Source: Mailhella sp. (lineage in GTDB: Bacteria; Desulfobacterota; Desulfovibrionia; Desulfovibrionales; Desulfovibrionaceae). From it: a stretch of 32,981 bases of DNA. Position numbers and translations under genes: made by a program. Below the pieces are notes generated by a model. That model ran no database searches and was not told the origin of the DNA. It saw only the letters and a list, made by a program, of their open reading frames with translations. The stretch covers positions 1 through 32,981 of the forward strand of contig JAHHTE010000004.1 in assembly GCA_020024815.1 (NCBI GenBank). The letters run 5' to 3'. Below, piece after piece: positions 1 to 8,369 of the stretch. Positions within the stretch are counted from its first letter, which is position 1. The number at the start of each line of letters is the position of its first letter.

Positions 1-55
1 CGCTAATAGAAACAGTTTTCTAAAAATTATAAAGCCCCACTTTGTGGGGCTTTTT
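1..55 (+). repeat. Left terminal repeat, exact inverse of the right end
   Basis: The first 55 bases are the exact reverse complement of the last 55, and the match stops at base 56. Bases 31-55 form a strong intrinsic terminator (AAAGCCCCAC, TTT loop, GTGGGGCTTT, then T residues) for transcription entering the window from the left. The window therefore begins just after the 3' end of some multicopy transcribed unit. The identity of that unit is not visible. An rRNA operon tail, a duplicated gene or an insertion sequence are the options. Confidence 0.9.
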
Positions 56-70
56 ATTTATGCTAAAACG

Positions 71-110
71 ACAATAAAAAAGGGAGAAAATATTCTCCCT
101 TTTTTATTGT
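71..110. terminator. 18-bp perfect hairpin, bidirectional terminator
   Basis: An 18-bp perfect stem (71-88 with 93-110) closes on an AATA loop. The core AAAAAAGGGAGAA...TTCTCCCTTTTTT gives a U-run on both strands. Nearly the same hairpin recurs at 22574-22609 after the LprI-like gene. It probably backs up the terminator at 31-55. Confidence 0.7.
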
Positions 111-164
111 TCTTTTTTTGTATATTCCTTCAAAATTTACAGGAAAGACATTTGTCCCATGTAT

Positions 165-405
165 AGGGTGTGTTTTCAAATTATTTAGAATTACTTTAAT
201 GCATAAGTCTTATAAAATAAAAAATATTTTCATAAAATTAATGACCTAATACGTTTCACTCTCTGAAAGAGAGGAGCAACGCGACGTGCTGAAAGAATGT
301 GAAACAGGGGCATTGCTCGAGGGTGCAGCGGTAGCCGTTGGCGAAGAATGAGCCTTGTGGATAGCGACAGCGATTTATGTAGTTTAATTTTGTGTAATTA
401 ATTAC
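165..405 (+). repeat. Mosaic palindromic repeat, copy 1
   Basis: This copy starts with the family end motif AGGGTGTGTTTTC (165-177). It is then colinear with the reverse complement of the copy at 25828-26127 through the module TTTCACTCTCTG...GGGGCATTGCTCG (256-320). From about 325 it switches to a module, GGTAGCCGTTGGCGAAGAAT...GTTTAATT (about 330-390), that is shared in inverted orientation with 29255-29335. It has no ORF and is visibly richer in G+C than its surroundings. It lies downstream of hynA, facing the left end. Confidence 0.75.
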
Positions 406-446
406 TAAATAAATAATATTGCCATAATGCATTCTATTTTAAACAT

Positions 447-470
447 AAAAGCCGTCAAATGACGGCTTTT
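447..470 (-). terminator. hynA terminator
   Basis: A perfect 10-bp stem, AAAAGCCGTC / GACGGCTTTT with an AAAT loop, begins about 35 nt after the hynA stop. The symmetric A and T tails allow it to work in either direction. Confidence 0.8.
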
Positions 471-504
471 AAATTCTTATTATGATAAGATTATAATCAT
501 TTAA

Positions 505-2184
505 TTATAAAATTCTGAAATCACGTGTTTCATTGTTTTCACAATCAATAACATGAACAGAACATGCCATACAAGGGTCAAAAGAGTGAACTGTACGTAA
601 AATTTCAACAGGACGTTTTGGATCGGCAATAGGAGTTCCAATAAGAGCTTCTTCAACTGCACTCATGTTTCCATCTTTATCACGAGGTCCTAAGTTCCAA
701 GTGGAAGGCACAACAAGTTGGAAGTTCTTTACAACGCCTTTTTCAATTACAATCCAGTGTGATAACCCACCACGAGGAGCGTTTAAAATACCAACGCCAC
801 GAGCTTCTTGTGGAACTTCAGGAGTAATACAAAGTTCTTTATCACCTTTATTGATATTATTTCTAAGGTCTTTAAGCCATACTTTAGCTTGACGAGTAAT
901 AACAAGGGCTTCAGAAGCACGAGCTGCAATTCTACCAAGAGTAGAGAAAAGATCAGCAGGTTTAAGATTGAGAGATTTTAATACAAAATCAATAGTTTCT
1001 TTTACTTCTTTATGACCTTGAGCATAAGAAACAACCATTTCAGCAAGAGGACCAGTTTCAATTACCATGCCATCATAGCGTGGAGCTTTGAGCCATGAAT
1101 AACGATCAGTATCCCCAATTTTTGTAAATTTAGGTTTTGTTTCCCCTTCGTATGGGTGTCTTGCTTTATCACCTTCATACCAGCTATGGCGAACGTGTTC
1201 TTGGATTTTATTAAAATCAACATCATAAACTTTGCTAAGATCACGATTTTTAACAAGACCTGGTTTTAACCAACGGCTATTAACATCACGTTCTTTGCCT
1301 GGTGCTGGGAATTCACCAAAGGTTAAGTAGTTTACAGCACCACCACCAAATTGTGTCCAGTCTTTGTAAGCACCACCAACTAAGAGTACATCAGGAACAA
1401 GAGTGTTTTCAATAAAATCAACAGTTTCGTTAAGAAGACCTTCAAATTGATCAAGAGCTTCTTTAGTAAGGCTATTATAACAGGTTACACCACCAGCAAT
1501 AAGAGTTTGTGGGTGAGGGTTTTTAGAACCAAAAATAGCCATAGCACGAGCTGCTTTTACTTGAATATGTAAAGCTGCAAGATAGTGAGCTACTGCAAGT
1601 AAATTTTGTTCTGGAGTAAGATAATAAGCAGGGTGTCCACCTAAGAAATATGCGTTACTAAATGGTCCTAATTGTCCACTTTGAACAAGTTTTGTAACTT
1701 TATCTTTAACTTCTTGAAGTTCTTTTTCAGAAGTTGGTTTTTTAGAAATACTTTTTGAAAGTTCAGCTGTTTTTTTAACATCAGCATTAACAACTGCAGC
1801 AGCGTCCACAAAGTCAAGAGCATGTAGGTGATAGAAGTGAACAATATGGTCGTGAGCAAAAAGCATAGCGAGCATAAGGTTACGAATATGGGTTGCATTA
1901 GCAGGAATTTCAATACCCATAGCATCTTCTAAAGCACGGGTACTAGCTAAAGCGTGAGTATAGGTACATACACCACAAGTTCTTTGTGTAAAGTGTTGAA
2001 CATCACGAGGATCACGACCTACAAGAATATTTTCAAGACCACGGAATAACGTTCCACAACTTCTAGCGTTTTTTACTTCACCCTTTTCAACTTCAACTTC
2101 AATACGAAGATGGCCTTCAATACGGGTAAGTGGGTCAACTACAACAGGACCTGAGTAGTTACTTTTTGGAGTTGCTTGACTCAT
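505..2184 (-). CDS. hynA: Periplasmic [NiFe] hydrogenase large subunit
   Basis: Large catalytic subunit of a periplasmic uptake [NiFe] hydrogenase (H2 to 2 H+ and 2 e-). The four cysteine ligands of the Ni-Fe centre are visible: C70 and C73 in RTCGVC, and C538 and C541 in DPCMACSVH near the C-terminus. All are cysteine, so this is not the selenocysteine type. The family signature RIEGH is at 21-25. The last 15 residues after H544 match the peptide normally removed by a HupD/HynC-type protease, so the precursor is complete at 559 aa. It has no signal peptide of its own. By family precedent it is exported bound to the Tat substrate HynB, encoded 53 nt upstream. No maturation protease or hyp gene lies in the window. 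In this group electrons usually pass to type I cytochrome c3, which is an inference here. The symbol follows Desulfovibrio usage. Confidence 0.96.
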   Translation of the reverse strand: MSQATPKSNYSGPVVVDPLTRIEGHLRIEVEVEKGEVKNARSCGTLFRGLENILVGRDPRDVQHFTQRTCGVCTYTHALASTRALEDAMGIEIPANATHIRNLMLAMLFAHDHIVHFYHLHALDFVDAAAVVNADVKKTAELSKSISKKPTSEKELQEVKDKVTKLVQSGQLGPFSNAYFLGGHPAYYLTPEQNLLAVAHYLAALHIQVKAARAMAIFGSKNPHPQTLIAGGVTCYNSLTKEALDQFEGLLNETVDFIENTLVPDVLLVGGAYKDWTQFGGGAVNYLTFGEFPAPGKERDVNSRWLKPGLVKNRDLSKVYDVDFNKIQEHVRHSWYEGDKARHPYEGETKPKFTKIGDTDRYSWLKAPRYDGMVIETGPLAEMVVSYAQGHKEVKETIDFVLKSLNLKPADLFSTLGRIAARASEALVITRQAKVWLKDLRNNINKGDKELCITPEVPQEARGVGILNAPRGGLSHWIVIEKGVVKNFQLVVPSTWNLGPRDKDGNMSAVEEALIGTPIADPKRPVEILRTVHSFDPCMACSVHVIDCENNETRDFRIL

Positions 2185-2237
2185 ATATTTTAACTCTCTT
2201 TTTAATCTATATTTAAGAAAATGTTATTTATATAAAA

Positions 2238-3188
2238 TTATGCTTCATAGAATGGAGATAAAGAATCCCAGAAATCAGGCTCACTACAACCAATGCAAGG
2301 GTGTCCACTTTTTACTGGCCAGCTAACTTCATTGAAAAGAACTTTTGGACAGTTATTATATGTGCTTGGACCTTTACAGCCAAGTTCATAAAGACACCAA
2401 CCATTTTTAGCTTCTTCAGAATCAAAAGAAGGAGCAAATTCACCAGCTTCAAAGTGAGGCAAACGTTCACATTGATCATGCACAGTTTGACCAAAGAACA
2501 TTACAGGTCGGTTATTTTCATCAAGTTCAACCTTTTTACCTTGTAAAAGAGCAACTAAAGCACCAACCATATTAAGTGGGTTTGGTGGACAGCCAGCAAT
2601 ATTAATTGCATTTACACCAAGATCATTATAACAATCATTTATGCCTTTAGCACCAGTTGGATTTGGAGCAGCAGCTTGAATACCACCAAAAGCAGCACAA
2701 GTACCAATAGCTACAACAGCTTTTGCTTTTGGAAGAATTTTTTTACAGTTATCATACATTGTATGACCTGCAATAGTACCAAAAATTCCATTTTGAGCAG
2801 TAGGAATAGCACCTTCAACAAGACAGATAAATCCATCAGGGTGATTAATTGCTTCTTCTAAAGCTTTTTCTGCCATTTCACCTGATGCTTGCATAAGGGT
2901 TTCATGATATTCAAGAGAAATTGTATCAAAAAGAAGAGCATCAAGAAATGGTTGATAGGTACGAAGAAGAGCTTCTGAACAGCCTGTACATTCTGCATTA
3001 TGAAGATAAACAACAACAGGACGTTTACCTTTTGTTAAAGCCTCTGCAACAGATGGTGCCATAGAAGGAGCAAGCCCCATTGCAACTGCTACTGCAGAAC
3101 AAAATTTAAGAAAATCACGACGAGAAACGCCGTTTTGTTCAAGACGTTCTTCAACGCCTTCTTTACCAAGTCCAATGGAGAAACGCAT
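2238..3188 (-). CDS. hynB: Periplasmic [NiFe] hydrogenase small subunit, Tat substrate
   Basis: Electron-transfer subunit that carries three iron-sulfur clusters from the Ni-Fe site to the redox partner. The N-terminus has a twin-arginine signal: SRRDFLKFC at 22-30, then a hydrophobic stretch ending near PSVAEAL. The mature part begins its cluster ligands with ECTGC (C67, C70). The C-terminal half holds HDQCERLPHFEAGEF, CLYELGCKG, NNCP and HPCIGCSEPDFWD, as in the proximal, medial and distal cluster sites of Desulfovibrio enzymes. The 316-aa length is normal. A GGAGG sits 5 nt before the ATG, and a strong sigma-70-like promoter lies about 65-95 nt upstream. It is the first gene of a two-gene operon with hynA. 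Confidence 0.96.
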   Translation of the reverse strand: MRFSIGLGKEGVEERLEQNGVSRRDFLKFCSAVAVAMGLAPSMAPSVAEALTKGKRPVVVYLHNAECTGCSEALLRTYQPFLDALLFDTISLEYHETLMQASGEMAEKALEEAINHPDGFICLVEGAIPTAQNGIFGTIAGHTMYDNCKKILPKAKAVVAIGTCAAFGGIQAAAPNPTGAKGINDCYNDLGVNAINIAGCPPNPLNMVGALVALLQGKKVELDENNRPVMFFGQTVHDQCERLPHFEAGEFAPSFDSEEAKNGWCLYELGCKGPSTYNNCPKVLFNEVSWPVKSGHPCIGCSEPDFWDSLSPFYEA

Positions 3189-3253
3189 ATTAGCCTCCGT
3201 AAGTTTTTATAAGGGGAAAGAAGTTAAAACTTCTAATAAAACAATTTTGCCAT

Positions 3254-3282
3254 ATTATATAGAAATACTTTTCTTGCGTCAA
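3254..3282 (-). promoter_or_regulatory. hynBA promoter, sigma-70 type
   Basis: On the minus strand, TTGACG (-35, 3282-3277) is separated by 17 nt from a perfect TATAAT (-10, 3259-3254). This predicts a start near 3247 and a leader of about 58 nt before hynB. No sigma-54 site is seen here, so constitutive or repressor-based control is more likely than RpoN control. Confidence 0.8.
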
Positions 3283-3455
3283 GAATGGTATATAAATTTA
3301 ATGTTAATTTAATGCCTTATCATTGAAAATAAAAGAAAAATAAAGAATAAAATCTTTTTTTCACAAAAAAGTATGTATGCATTTACTTAAAATAAGACTT
3401 TGCAATTAAATCAAAAAAAAGATACTCTTTTTTGTATAATTTTTCAGGAGGTGTT

Positions 3456-4577
3456 ATGAAAGCACTAAAAATTCTTGTGGCTATGCTTTTTTGTTGTTTT
3501 TCCTTGATTAGCAATGCTTTTGCTAAAAATATTAAAATTGGTTTAATGTGCCCGCTTACTGGTGGTTGGACAAGTGAAGGGAAGGACATGGAACGCATTG
3601 TTCGCCTTCTTACCGAAGAAGTTAATAAAAATGGTGGCATTAATGGTAAGCAAATTGAGCTTATTGTTGAAGATGATGCTGGTGATCCAAGAAGTGCTGC
3701 TCTTGCAGCTCAAAAACTTGTTTCTGCACAAGTTGTTGCTGTAATTGGAACGTATGGTTCTGCTGTTACAGAAGCTACACAAAATATTTATGATGAAGCA
3801 GAAGTTTTACAAATAGGTACTGGCTCTACAAGTATTCGTTTAACAGAAAAAGGACTTGAATATTTCTTTAGAACAAGCCCTCGTGATGATGAACAAGGAT
3901 TAGTTGCATCAAATTATATTCAAAAGCTTGGCTATAAAAAAGTTGCAATTTTACATGATAATTCCTCGTATGCTCGTGGATTAGCTGAACAAAGTGAAAA
4001 AGAGTTAAAGAAAATGGGTATTAATATTGTTTTTTATGATGCTCTTACTCCAAAAGAACGTGATTATTCTGCTATTCTTACAAAAATGAAAGCTGTAAAT
4101 CCTGACCTTATTTTCTTTACTGGCTACTATCCAGAAGCTGGTTTACTTCTTCGCCAAAAATCAGAAATGGGTTGGAATGTTCCTATGATTGGTGGTGATG
4201 CTGTAAATAACCTCGATTTAGTAAAAATTGCAGGTAAATCTGCTCAAGGTTTTCTTTTCTTAAGTCCTCCAGTTTTAGAAGATTTAACAACAGAACAAGG
4301 TAAAAAATTCCTTTCTGCATACAAAGCAAAATATGATAATACATTGCCACAATCAGTTTGGGCTGTATTAGCTGGCGATGCATTCAATGTTCTTATAGAA
4401 GCATTAAAAAATGCAGAACCAAATGCAGAAGCATTATCTGAATATATGAAAAATAATTTAGGTGAGTATCAAGGTATCACTGGAGTTTTCCATTTCAATG
4501 AAAAAGGTGATAGAGTAGGTCCTCTTTATAAACTTTATGAAGTTGATAGCAATGGAGACTTTGCAATTAAAGAATAA
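3456..4577 (+). CDS. LivK-like periplasmic substrate-binding protein of an ABC transporter
   Basis: Type I periplasmic binding protein of the branched-chain amino acid (LivK/BraC) family. The start is set at the ATG preceded by AGGAGGTG; a TTG eight codons upstream lies before that ribosome binding site. Residues 1-23 are a Sec signal ending in AFA, followed by KNIKIGLMCPLTGGWTSEGKDM, the ligand-lobe opening typical of the family. Later blocks include VIGTYGSAVTEA, FFRTSPRDDEQG and PMIGGDAVNN. The length is 373 aa. No permease or ATPase genes (livHMGF) are adjacent, so this is an orphan binding protein and its ligand cannot be read from sequence. It is transcribed divergently from hynBA and ends at a strong terminator. 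Confidence 0.9.
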   Translation: MKALKILVAMLFCCFSLISNAFAKNIKIGLMCPLTGGWTSEGKDMERIVRLLTEEVNKNGGINGKQIELIVEDDAGDPRSAALAAQKLVSAQVVAVIGTYGSAVTEATQNIYDEAEVLQIGTGSTSIRLTEKGLEYFFRTSPRDDEQGLVASNYIQKLGYKKVAILHDNSSYARGLAEQSEKELKKMGINIVFYDALTPKERDYSAILTKMKAVNPDLIFFTGYYPEAGLLLRQKSEMGWNVPMIGGDAVNNLDLVKIAGKSAQGFLFLSPPVLEDLTTEQGKKFLSAYKAKYDNTLPQSVWAVLAGDAFNVLIEALKNAEPNAEALSEYMKNNLGEYQGITGVFHFNEKGDRVGPLYKLYEVDSNGDFAIKE

Positions 4578-4603
4578 GTTATTTTAATTAAATTCAATAA
4601 ATA

Positions 4604-4637
4604 AAAAAATCTCTTTAATGTTTTAAAGAGATTTTTT
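4604..4637 (+). terminator. Terminator of the LivK-like gene
   Basis: A 15-bp A-T rich stem (4604-4618 with 4623-4637) has a TGTT loop and a T-run. The core AATCTCTTTAA resembles hairpin A of the two-hairpin repeat family. Confidence 0.85.
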
Positions 4638-4648
4638 TATTATTTTCT

Positions 4649-4718
4649 TTGGGGGAAATCATTTCCCCCAAGCCCCCTCAATCAAGCCAATTATTGAAAC
4701 AGATTTTAATAATTGGCT
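4649..4718. repeat. Two further hairpins after the LivK-like gene
   Basis: GGGGGAAA / TTTCCCCC with a TCA loop (4651-4669, extended by one or two pairs outside) is followed by an 11-bp perfect stem AGCCAATTATT / AATAATTGGCT with a 12-nt loop (4685-4718). Together with the preceding terminator the first hairpin may be a diverged copy of the two-hairpin module. From 4719 to about 4860 I see nothing but AT-rich sequence. Confidence 0.6.
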
Positions 4719-4861
4719 ACTTTTAGAGCATCAGTAAAAGATTTTGTTTAGCATTCGAAAATTATTTTGCCTAAAAATATTAATGAATTAGCAATGTTAA
4801 CTAAGGAATATATATTATCTTTTTTAATTACTACTTATAATATTTGATTGTATAATAAAAA

Positions 4862-4954
4862 AAAATCCTTTTGTACGCAAAAGGATTTTGAGAATAAAAA
4901 TTTTTAAAAGGGGATATTAGGGGGAGGACTTTTTATAAAAAGTCCTCCCCCTAA
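4862..4954 (-). repeat. Two-hairpin module, copy 1 (ftsK 3' end)
   Basis: Read on the minus strand, hairpin B comes first, 20 nt after the ftsK stop. It is a perfect 38-bp palindrome (4954-4917) containing GGGGGAGGAC / GTCCTCCCCC. After a linker comes hairpin A, a 12-bp stem AAAATCCTTTTG / CAAAAGGATTTT (4889-4862), followed by a T-run. It is likely the ftsK terminator and is one of five related copies in the window. Confidence 0.85.
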
Positions 4955-4974
4955 TAGAAAACATACTATATTTA

Positions 4975-7419
4975 TTATGAATGAATAACTTTACGAGCTT
5001 TTGAACCAGAACGAGCTTCTACATAGCCATCGCGTTCTAATTGGTCAATAATACGTCCTGCTCGACTAAAGCCTAATTTAAATTGCCTTTGTAACATAGA
5101 GATAGAAACTTCATCGCGTTCTAAGACCCAATTTAAAATAGTATCAAACATACTATCATATTCATTATCATCATTTTCAGAAAAATTAGGTTCAGTTGCA
5201 GAAGAACCAAATTGTGTAAAGTCTATTTTATAATCAGGTTGTTGTTGCTTTCGCCAATAATCTGTAACAGCACGAACTTCTTCATCAGTAACAAAAGCAC
5301 CATGGATACGTTGTAAACCTCCTGCACGAGGTTTAAAAAGCATATCTCCTTTCCCTAGTAATGCCTCTGCTCCTGATGTATCAATAATAGTACGTGAATC
5401 AATGGGGCTTGATACTTGAAAAGCAATACGAGCTGGGAAGTTATTTTTAATAAGCCCTGTTACAATATCCACACTTGGTCTTTGTGTTGCAAGAATAATA
5501 TGCATACCAGCAGCACGGGCTAATTGTCCTAATCGTGCAATTTGTCCTTCCACTTCTTTACCTTTTTGCATCATAAGATCAGCTAATTCATCAACAATGA
5601 TAACAATAAAAGGAAGTTCTTGAATATGCTCAAGTTCTAACTCTCTATATTTATCTGTTAAATTTTTGCTAGGTTCTTTTTCTTTGTGTTTTTGCACAAA
5701 AGCATTATATTCTGTAATGTTACGCATACCAAGAGTTTCAAATAAACGGTAACGTTGATCCATTTCAGTAACAGCCCAAAGCAACGCATTTTTTGCTAAA
5801 TCAACATCAGTAACAACAGGATGCACAAGGTGTGGCAAACCATTATACATAGAAAGTTCAACTCGTTTTGGGTCAATAAGGAGCATTTTAACTTCGTGTG
5901 GTTGAGCTTTATATAATATACTTAAAATAATGGTATTAAGACAAACACTTTTCCCTGCACCAGTAGCACCAGCAACAAGTAAGTGTGGCATATCGTCCAT
6001 TTTTACACTAACAGGTGTTCCAAAAATATCTTTTCCAAGTCCTAAGGTGAGTTTTGATTTTGATTCTGTAAAATTTTTATTTTGAATAATTTCTTTAAAA
6101 CTTACAAGTTGACGCTTATCGTTTGGAACTTCAACCCCAACTGTATCTGTACCAGGAATAGGAGCTTGAATACGCACAGCAACAGCTTTAATTTCCATTG
6201 CTATTTCTTTTGCTAATGCCTCAAAACGACTTACTTTTACTCCTCGTTCAGGGCGAACTTCAAACATAGTAACAACAGGACCCGGTAATATACCTGCTAA
6301 TTTACCTTGTGCATTGAAATCACTTAGGCACTGGATAAGTTTTCTGCCTTTTTCTTCAAGGTTTGCTTTAGTTGGAGCATCTTTTCGTTCAGGTACTGGT
6401 GAAAGTAAATCAATAGGTGGTAAGCTAATTTCTTTAATTTCACTTTCTTCTTTTTGTTCTTCATTATTTGAAAACATAGAAGACCAAAAACTTTTTTTAG
6501 GTTTTTCTTCTTTTTCTTCTACAATTTCAGTATGTTGTTTGTGTGTTTCTTTATGTTGTTTTATTTCACTTTGTTCTTTATGTTCCTTTTCTTCTTTATT
6601 TTCTTCTGTATTAGCATACGCAAGAGATAAAGGAGAACTTTTTAAACCTAATGGATCATTTTCTGTTAATTCAATATGTTCTTCGTCTTTTTTCTCATTA
6701 TGTTCTGTATCTGTTATTAAATTTAAAGACATATCCATATCTTTAACATCATCAAAATCTGTATCTTTTGGCTTTTTCCAAAGAGGAGGTAATTTAAAAT
6801 TAAATTGTATATGTTTTTTAGGTGTTTTTTCTTTTGTAATGTTTTGATTATGATTTGTAGAAGTATTTTCTTCTTTATTATGTTTTTGAGATTTTCTAAA
6901 AATAAAGCAAATAAATTTACTAAAAAGTGTTACCCAAGAAATATGAAAACAAAGTTCCATACCAACCATTAAACAAAAAAGCCAAATAAAAGTTCCACCA
7001 ATGGGGTTGAAATATTGGTGTAAACTAGCATAAAGCCAAGCACCCAAAAAGCCACCACCTTGAATATCGCCAATACCAAGAGTAACAGCTTCAGCAAAGC
7101 AAATAAAACAAAGCGTTAAAATAAAATATCCTAAAATATTATACCAAGGAATAACAACCCAACGTATAATAAAACCAAGTCCCATTGCTAAAAAGAAAAA
7201 GACCCAAATATAAGACGCTAGCCCAAAAAAATCACTTAAAAAGCCAGATAAATATGCTCCAAATGTGCCTGCATAGTTTTGAATTTCATGAGATGAGCTA
7301 ATAGACTGGTTAAGTGTTGGATCGTTAATATTATAACTCCAAAGACTTATCCCAATAAGCAAGCCTAGAAAAATAAAAAGCAAGCCTAAAAGTTCCCTTA
7401 TATGTCTTGAACCTTTCGT
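4975..7419 (-). CDS. ftsK: DNA translocase FtsK, apparent ACG start codon
   Basis: Septal DNA pump that clears and aligns chromosome termini during division. The N-terminus has about four membrane segments (first near LLFIFLGLLIGISLW), followed by a long K/E-rich linker. The motor domain has Walker A GATGAGKS at about residue 480 and Walker B IIVDELADLMM. A C-terminal winged-helix gamma domain (SMLQRQFKLGFSRAGRIIDQLERDG) reads KOPS sites. The length is 814 aa from the start chosen here. That start is ACG at 7419-7417, placed 6 nt after AGGAG, and it gives a family-like beginning (TKGSRHIRELLG, with the initiator read as Met). No ATG, GTG or TTG lies between the ribosome binding site and this point. 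The next usable codon is TTG at 7383, which gives 802 aa but cuts into the usual N-terminus and has only AAGGGA upstream. The motor domain is intact, so the gene looks functional. Confidence 0.93.
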   Translation of the reverse strand, partial: TKGSRHIRELLGLLFIFLGLLIGISLWSYNINDPTLNQSISSSHEIQNYAGTFGAYLSGFLSDFFGLASYIWVFFFLAMGLGFIIRWVVIPWYNILGYFILTLCFICFAEAVTLGIGDIQGGGFLGAWLYASLHQYFNPIGGTFIWLFCLMVGMELCFHISWVTLFSKFICFIFRKSQKHNKEENTSTNHNQNITKEKTPKKHIQFNFKLPPLWKKPKDTDFDDVKDMDMSLNLITDTEHNEKKDEEHIELTENDPLGLKSSPLSLAYANTEENKEEKEHKEQSEIKQHKETHKQHTEIVEEKEEKPKKSFWSSMFSNNEEQKEESEIKEISLPPIDLLSPVPERKDAPTKANLEEKGRKLIQCLSDFNAQGKLAGILPGPVVTMFEVRPERGVKVSRFEALAKEIAMEIKAVAVRIQAPIPGTDTVGVEVPNDKRQLVSFKEIIQNKNFTESKSKLTLGLGKDIFGTPVSVKMDDMPHLLVAGATGAGKSVCLNTIILSILYKAQPHEVKMLLIDPKRVELSMYNGLPHLVHPVVTDVDLAKNALLWAVTEMDQRYRLFETLGMRNITEYNAFVQKHKEKEPSKNLTDKYRELELEHIQELPFIVIIVDELADLMMQKGKEVEGQIARLGQLARAAGMHIILATQRPSVDIVTGLIKNNFPARIAFQVSSPIDSRTIIDTSGAEALLGKGDMLFKPRAGGLQRIHGAFVTDEEVRAVTDYWRKQQQPDYKIDFTQFGSSATEPNFSENDDNEYDSMFDTILNWVLERDEVSISMLQRQFKLGFSRAGRIIDQLERDGYVEARSGSKARKVIHS

Positions 7420-7766
7420 AAGAAACTCCTGTGATCATTGTATAATAGCTATATTAAACAATGGTATATATTGTAACTTTTTATCTTTTGTAAATTTTAT
7501 TAGCTTACAAAAAATAAAAAACGTAGTATCAAAATTTAGTTGTATATTTTTAATATCTAATTATTAGAAATAATTATTAAATATATTTAAAGTATATAAT
7601 AAATGCAATATCATGTATACATATTTTGTATACGTTGTTCAGATAATACATAAAAAAATTAAATAAAAAAACATAAAGAAATTTAATACGATAATAAGAA
7701 ATTTCTTTATACAATGGAAAGTAAAACTACTATAAAATTTATTATGGTAGAATTAATTTATATGGA
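7420..7766. other. AT-rich gap between ftsK and efp
   Basis: No gene is seen. It holds the ftsK ribosome binding site (minus strand AGGAG, 7430-7426) and presumably its promoter; TTTACA with a downstream TATATA in about 7465-7495 on the minus strand is a weak candidate. Two copies of the palindrome GTATAC (7615-7620 and 7628-7633) lie close together. A 12-bp perfect inverted repeat, ATAAAGAAATTT / AAATTTCTTTAT (7673-7684 with 7699-7710), has a 14-nt loop. These could be operators or a second terminator after efp. Confidence 0.5.
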
Positions 7767-7767
7767 A

Positions 7768-7793
7768 AATAAAAGGGGAAAACCCCTTTTATT
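7768..7793 (-). terminator. efp terminator
   Basis: AATAAAAGGGG, an AAAA loop and CCCCTTTTATT form an 11-bp perfect stem that begins at the efp stop codon itself. The U-run on the minus strand is short but clear. Confidence 0.75.
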
Positions 7794-8350
7794 TATTCAC
7801 GACCTTGATATTCATCAGTTTCAGTATTTACTTTTACTTTATCACCAACTTTTACAAAAGCAGGAACTTGAATAACAACACCAGTTTCAAGTTTAGCAGG
7901 TTTTGTAACGTTGTTTACAGTATCACCTTTTGCAATTTCTTCTGTTTCAATAACTTCAAGAATAAGAGAAAGAGGAATTTCAATATCAATAGGTTTATCA
8001 TTATAAAGTAATACAGCTACTTGTTGTGCTTCTTTCAAATAACGCTCTTTACCACCACAGAAATCTGCTTCAAGGTGAAGTTGTTCATAACTTACCATAT
8101 CCATAAAAACAAGGTCTTCACCTTCTTTATAAAGGAATTGCATATCACGTTGTTCAAGGTTAGGGCGTTCTACTTTTTCGCCTGAACGGAAAGTATTATC
8201 AGCAATACGACCATTTAAAATATTGCGAAGTTTGGTACGAACCATAGCTCCGCCTTTACCTGGTTTAAAGTGTTGAAACTCAACAATTTCGTAAGGTGTG
8301 CCATCTATTTCAATTTTAAGACCGCGTTTAAAATCCGTGGTGGAATACAT
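7793..8350 (-). CDS. efp: Translation elongation factor P
   Basis: EF-P binds between the P and E sites and relieves ribosomes stalled on polyproline. The KOW-like N-terminal domain ends with the tip loop KPGKGGA (residues 29-35), where the central lysine is the residue modified by EpmA-type beta-lysylation in many bacteria. The tip is lysine, not arginine, so EarP rhamnosylation is not expected. Two OB domains follow (VEVIETEEIAKGDT; ETGVVIQVPAFVKVGDKVKVNTET). The length of 185 aa is standard. It lies 19 nt downstream of aroQ and is probably co-transcribed with it, a common neighbour pair in Desulfovibrio-like genomes. Confidence 0.97.
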   Translation of the reverse strand: MYSTTDFKRGLKIEIDGTPYEIVEFQHFKPGKGGAMVRTKLRNILNGRIADNTFRSGEKVERPNLEQRDMQFLYKEGEDLVFMDMVSYEQLHLEADFCGGKERYLKEAQQVAVLLYNDKPIDIEIPLSLILEVIETEEIAKGDTVNNVTKPAKLETGVVIQVPAFVKVGDKVKVNTETDEYQGRE

Positions 8351-8369
8351 AGTTGCTCCTTATAATAAA

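Noticed and set aside
3435..3440. TATAAT just before the LivK-like gene
   Set aside because: A start from this -10 would fall at the ribosome binding site, and there is no -35 at the right distance (only an A-run). AT-rich chance match.
6314..6847. 177-aa open frame on the plus strand
   Set aside because: It is antisense to the K/E-rich linker of ftsK; Ser/Phe-rich translation is the expected mirror of Lys/Glu codons. It has no ribosome binding site.
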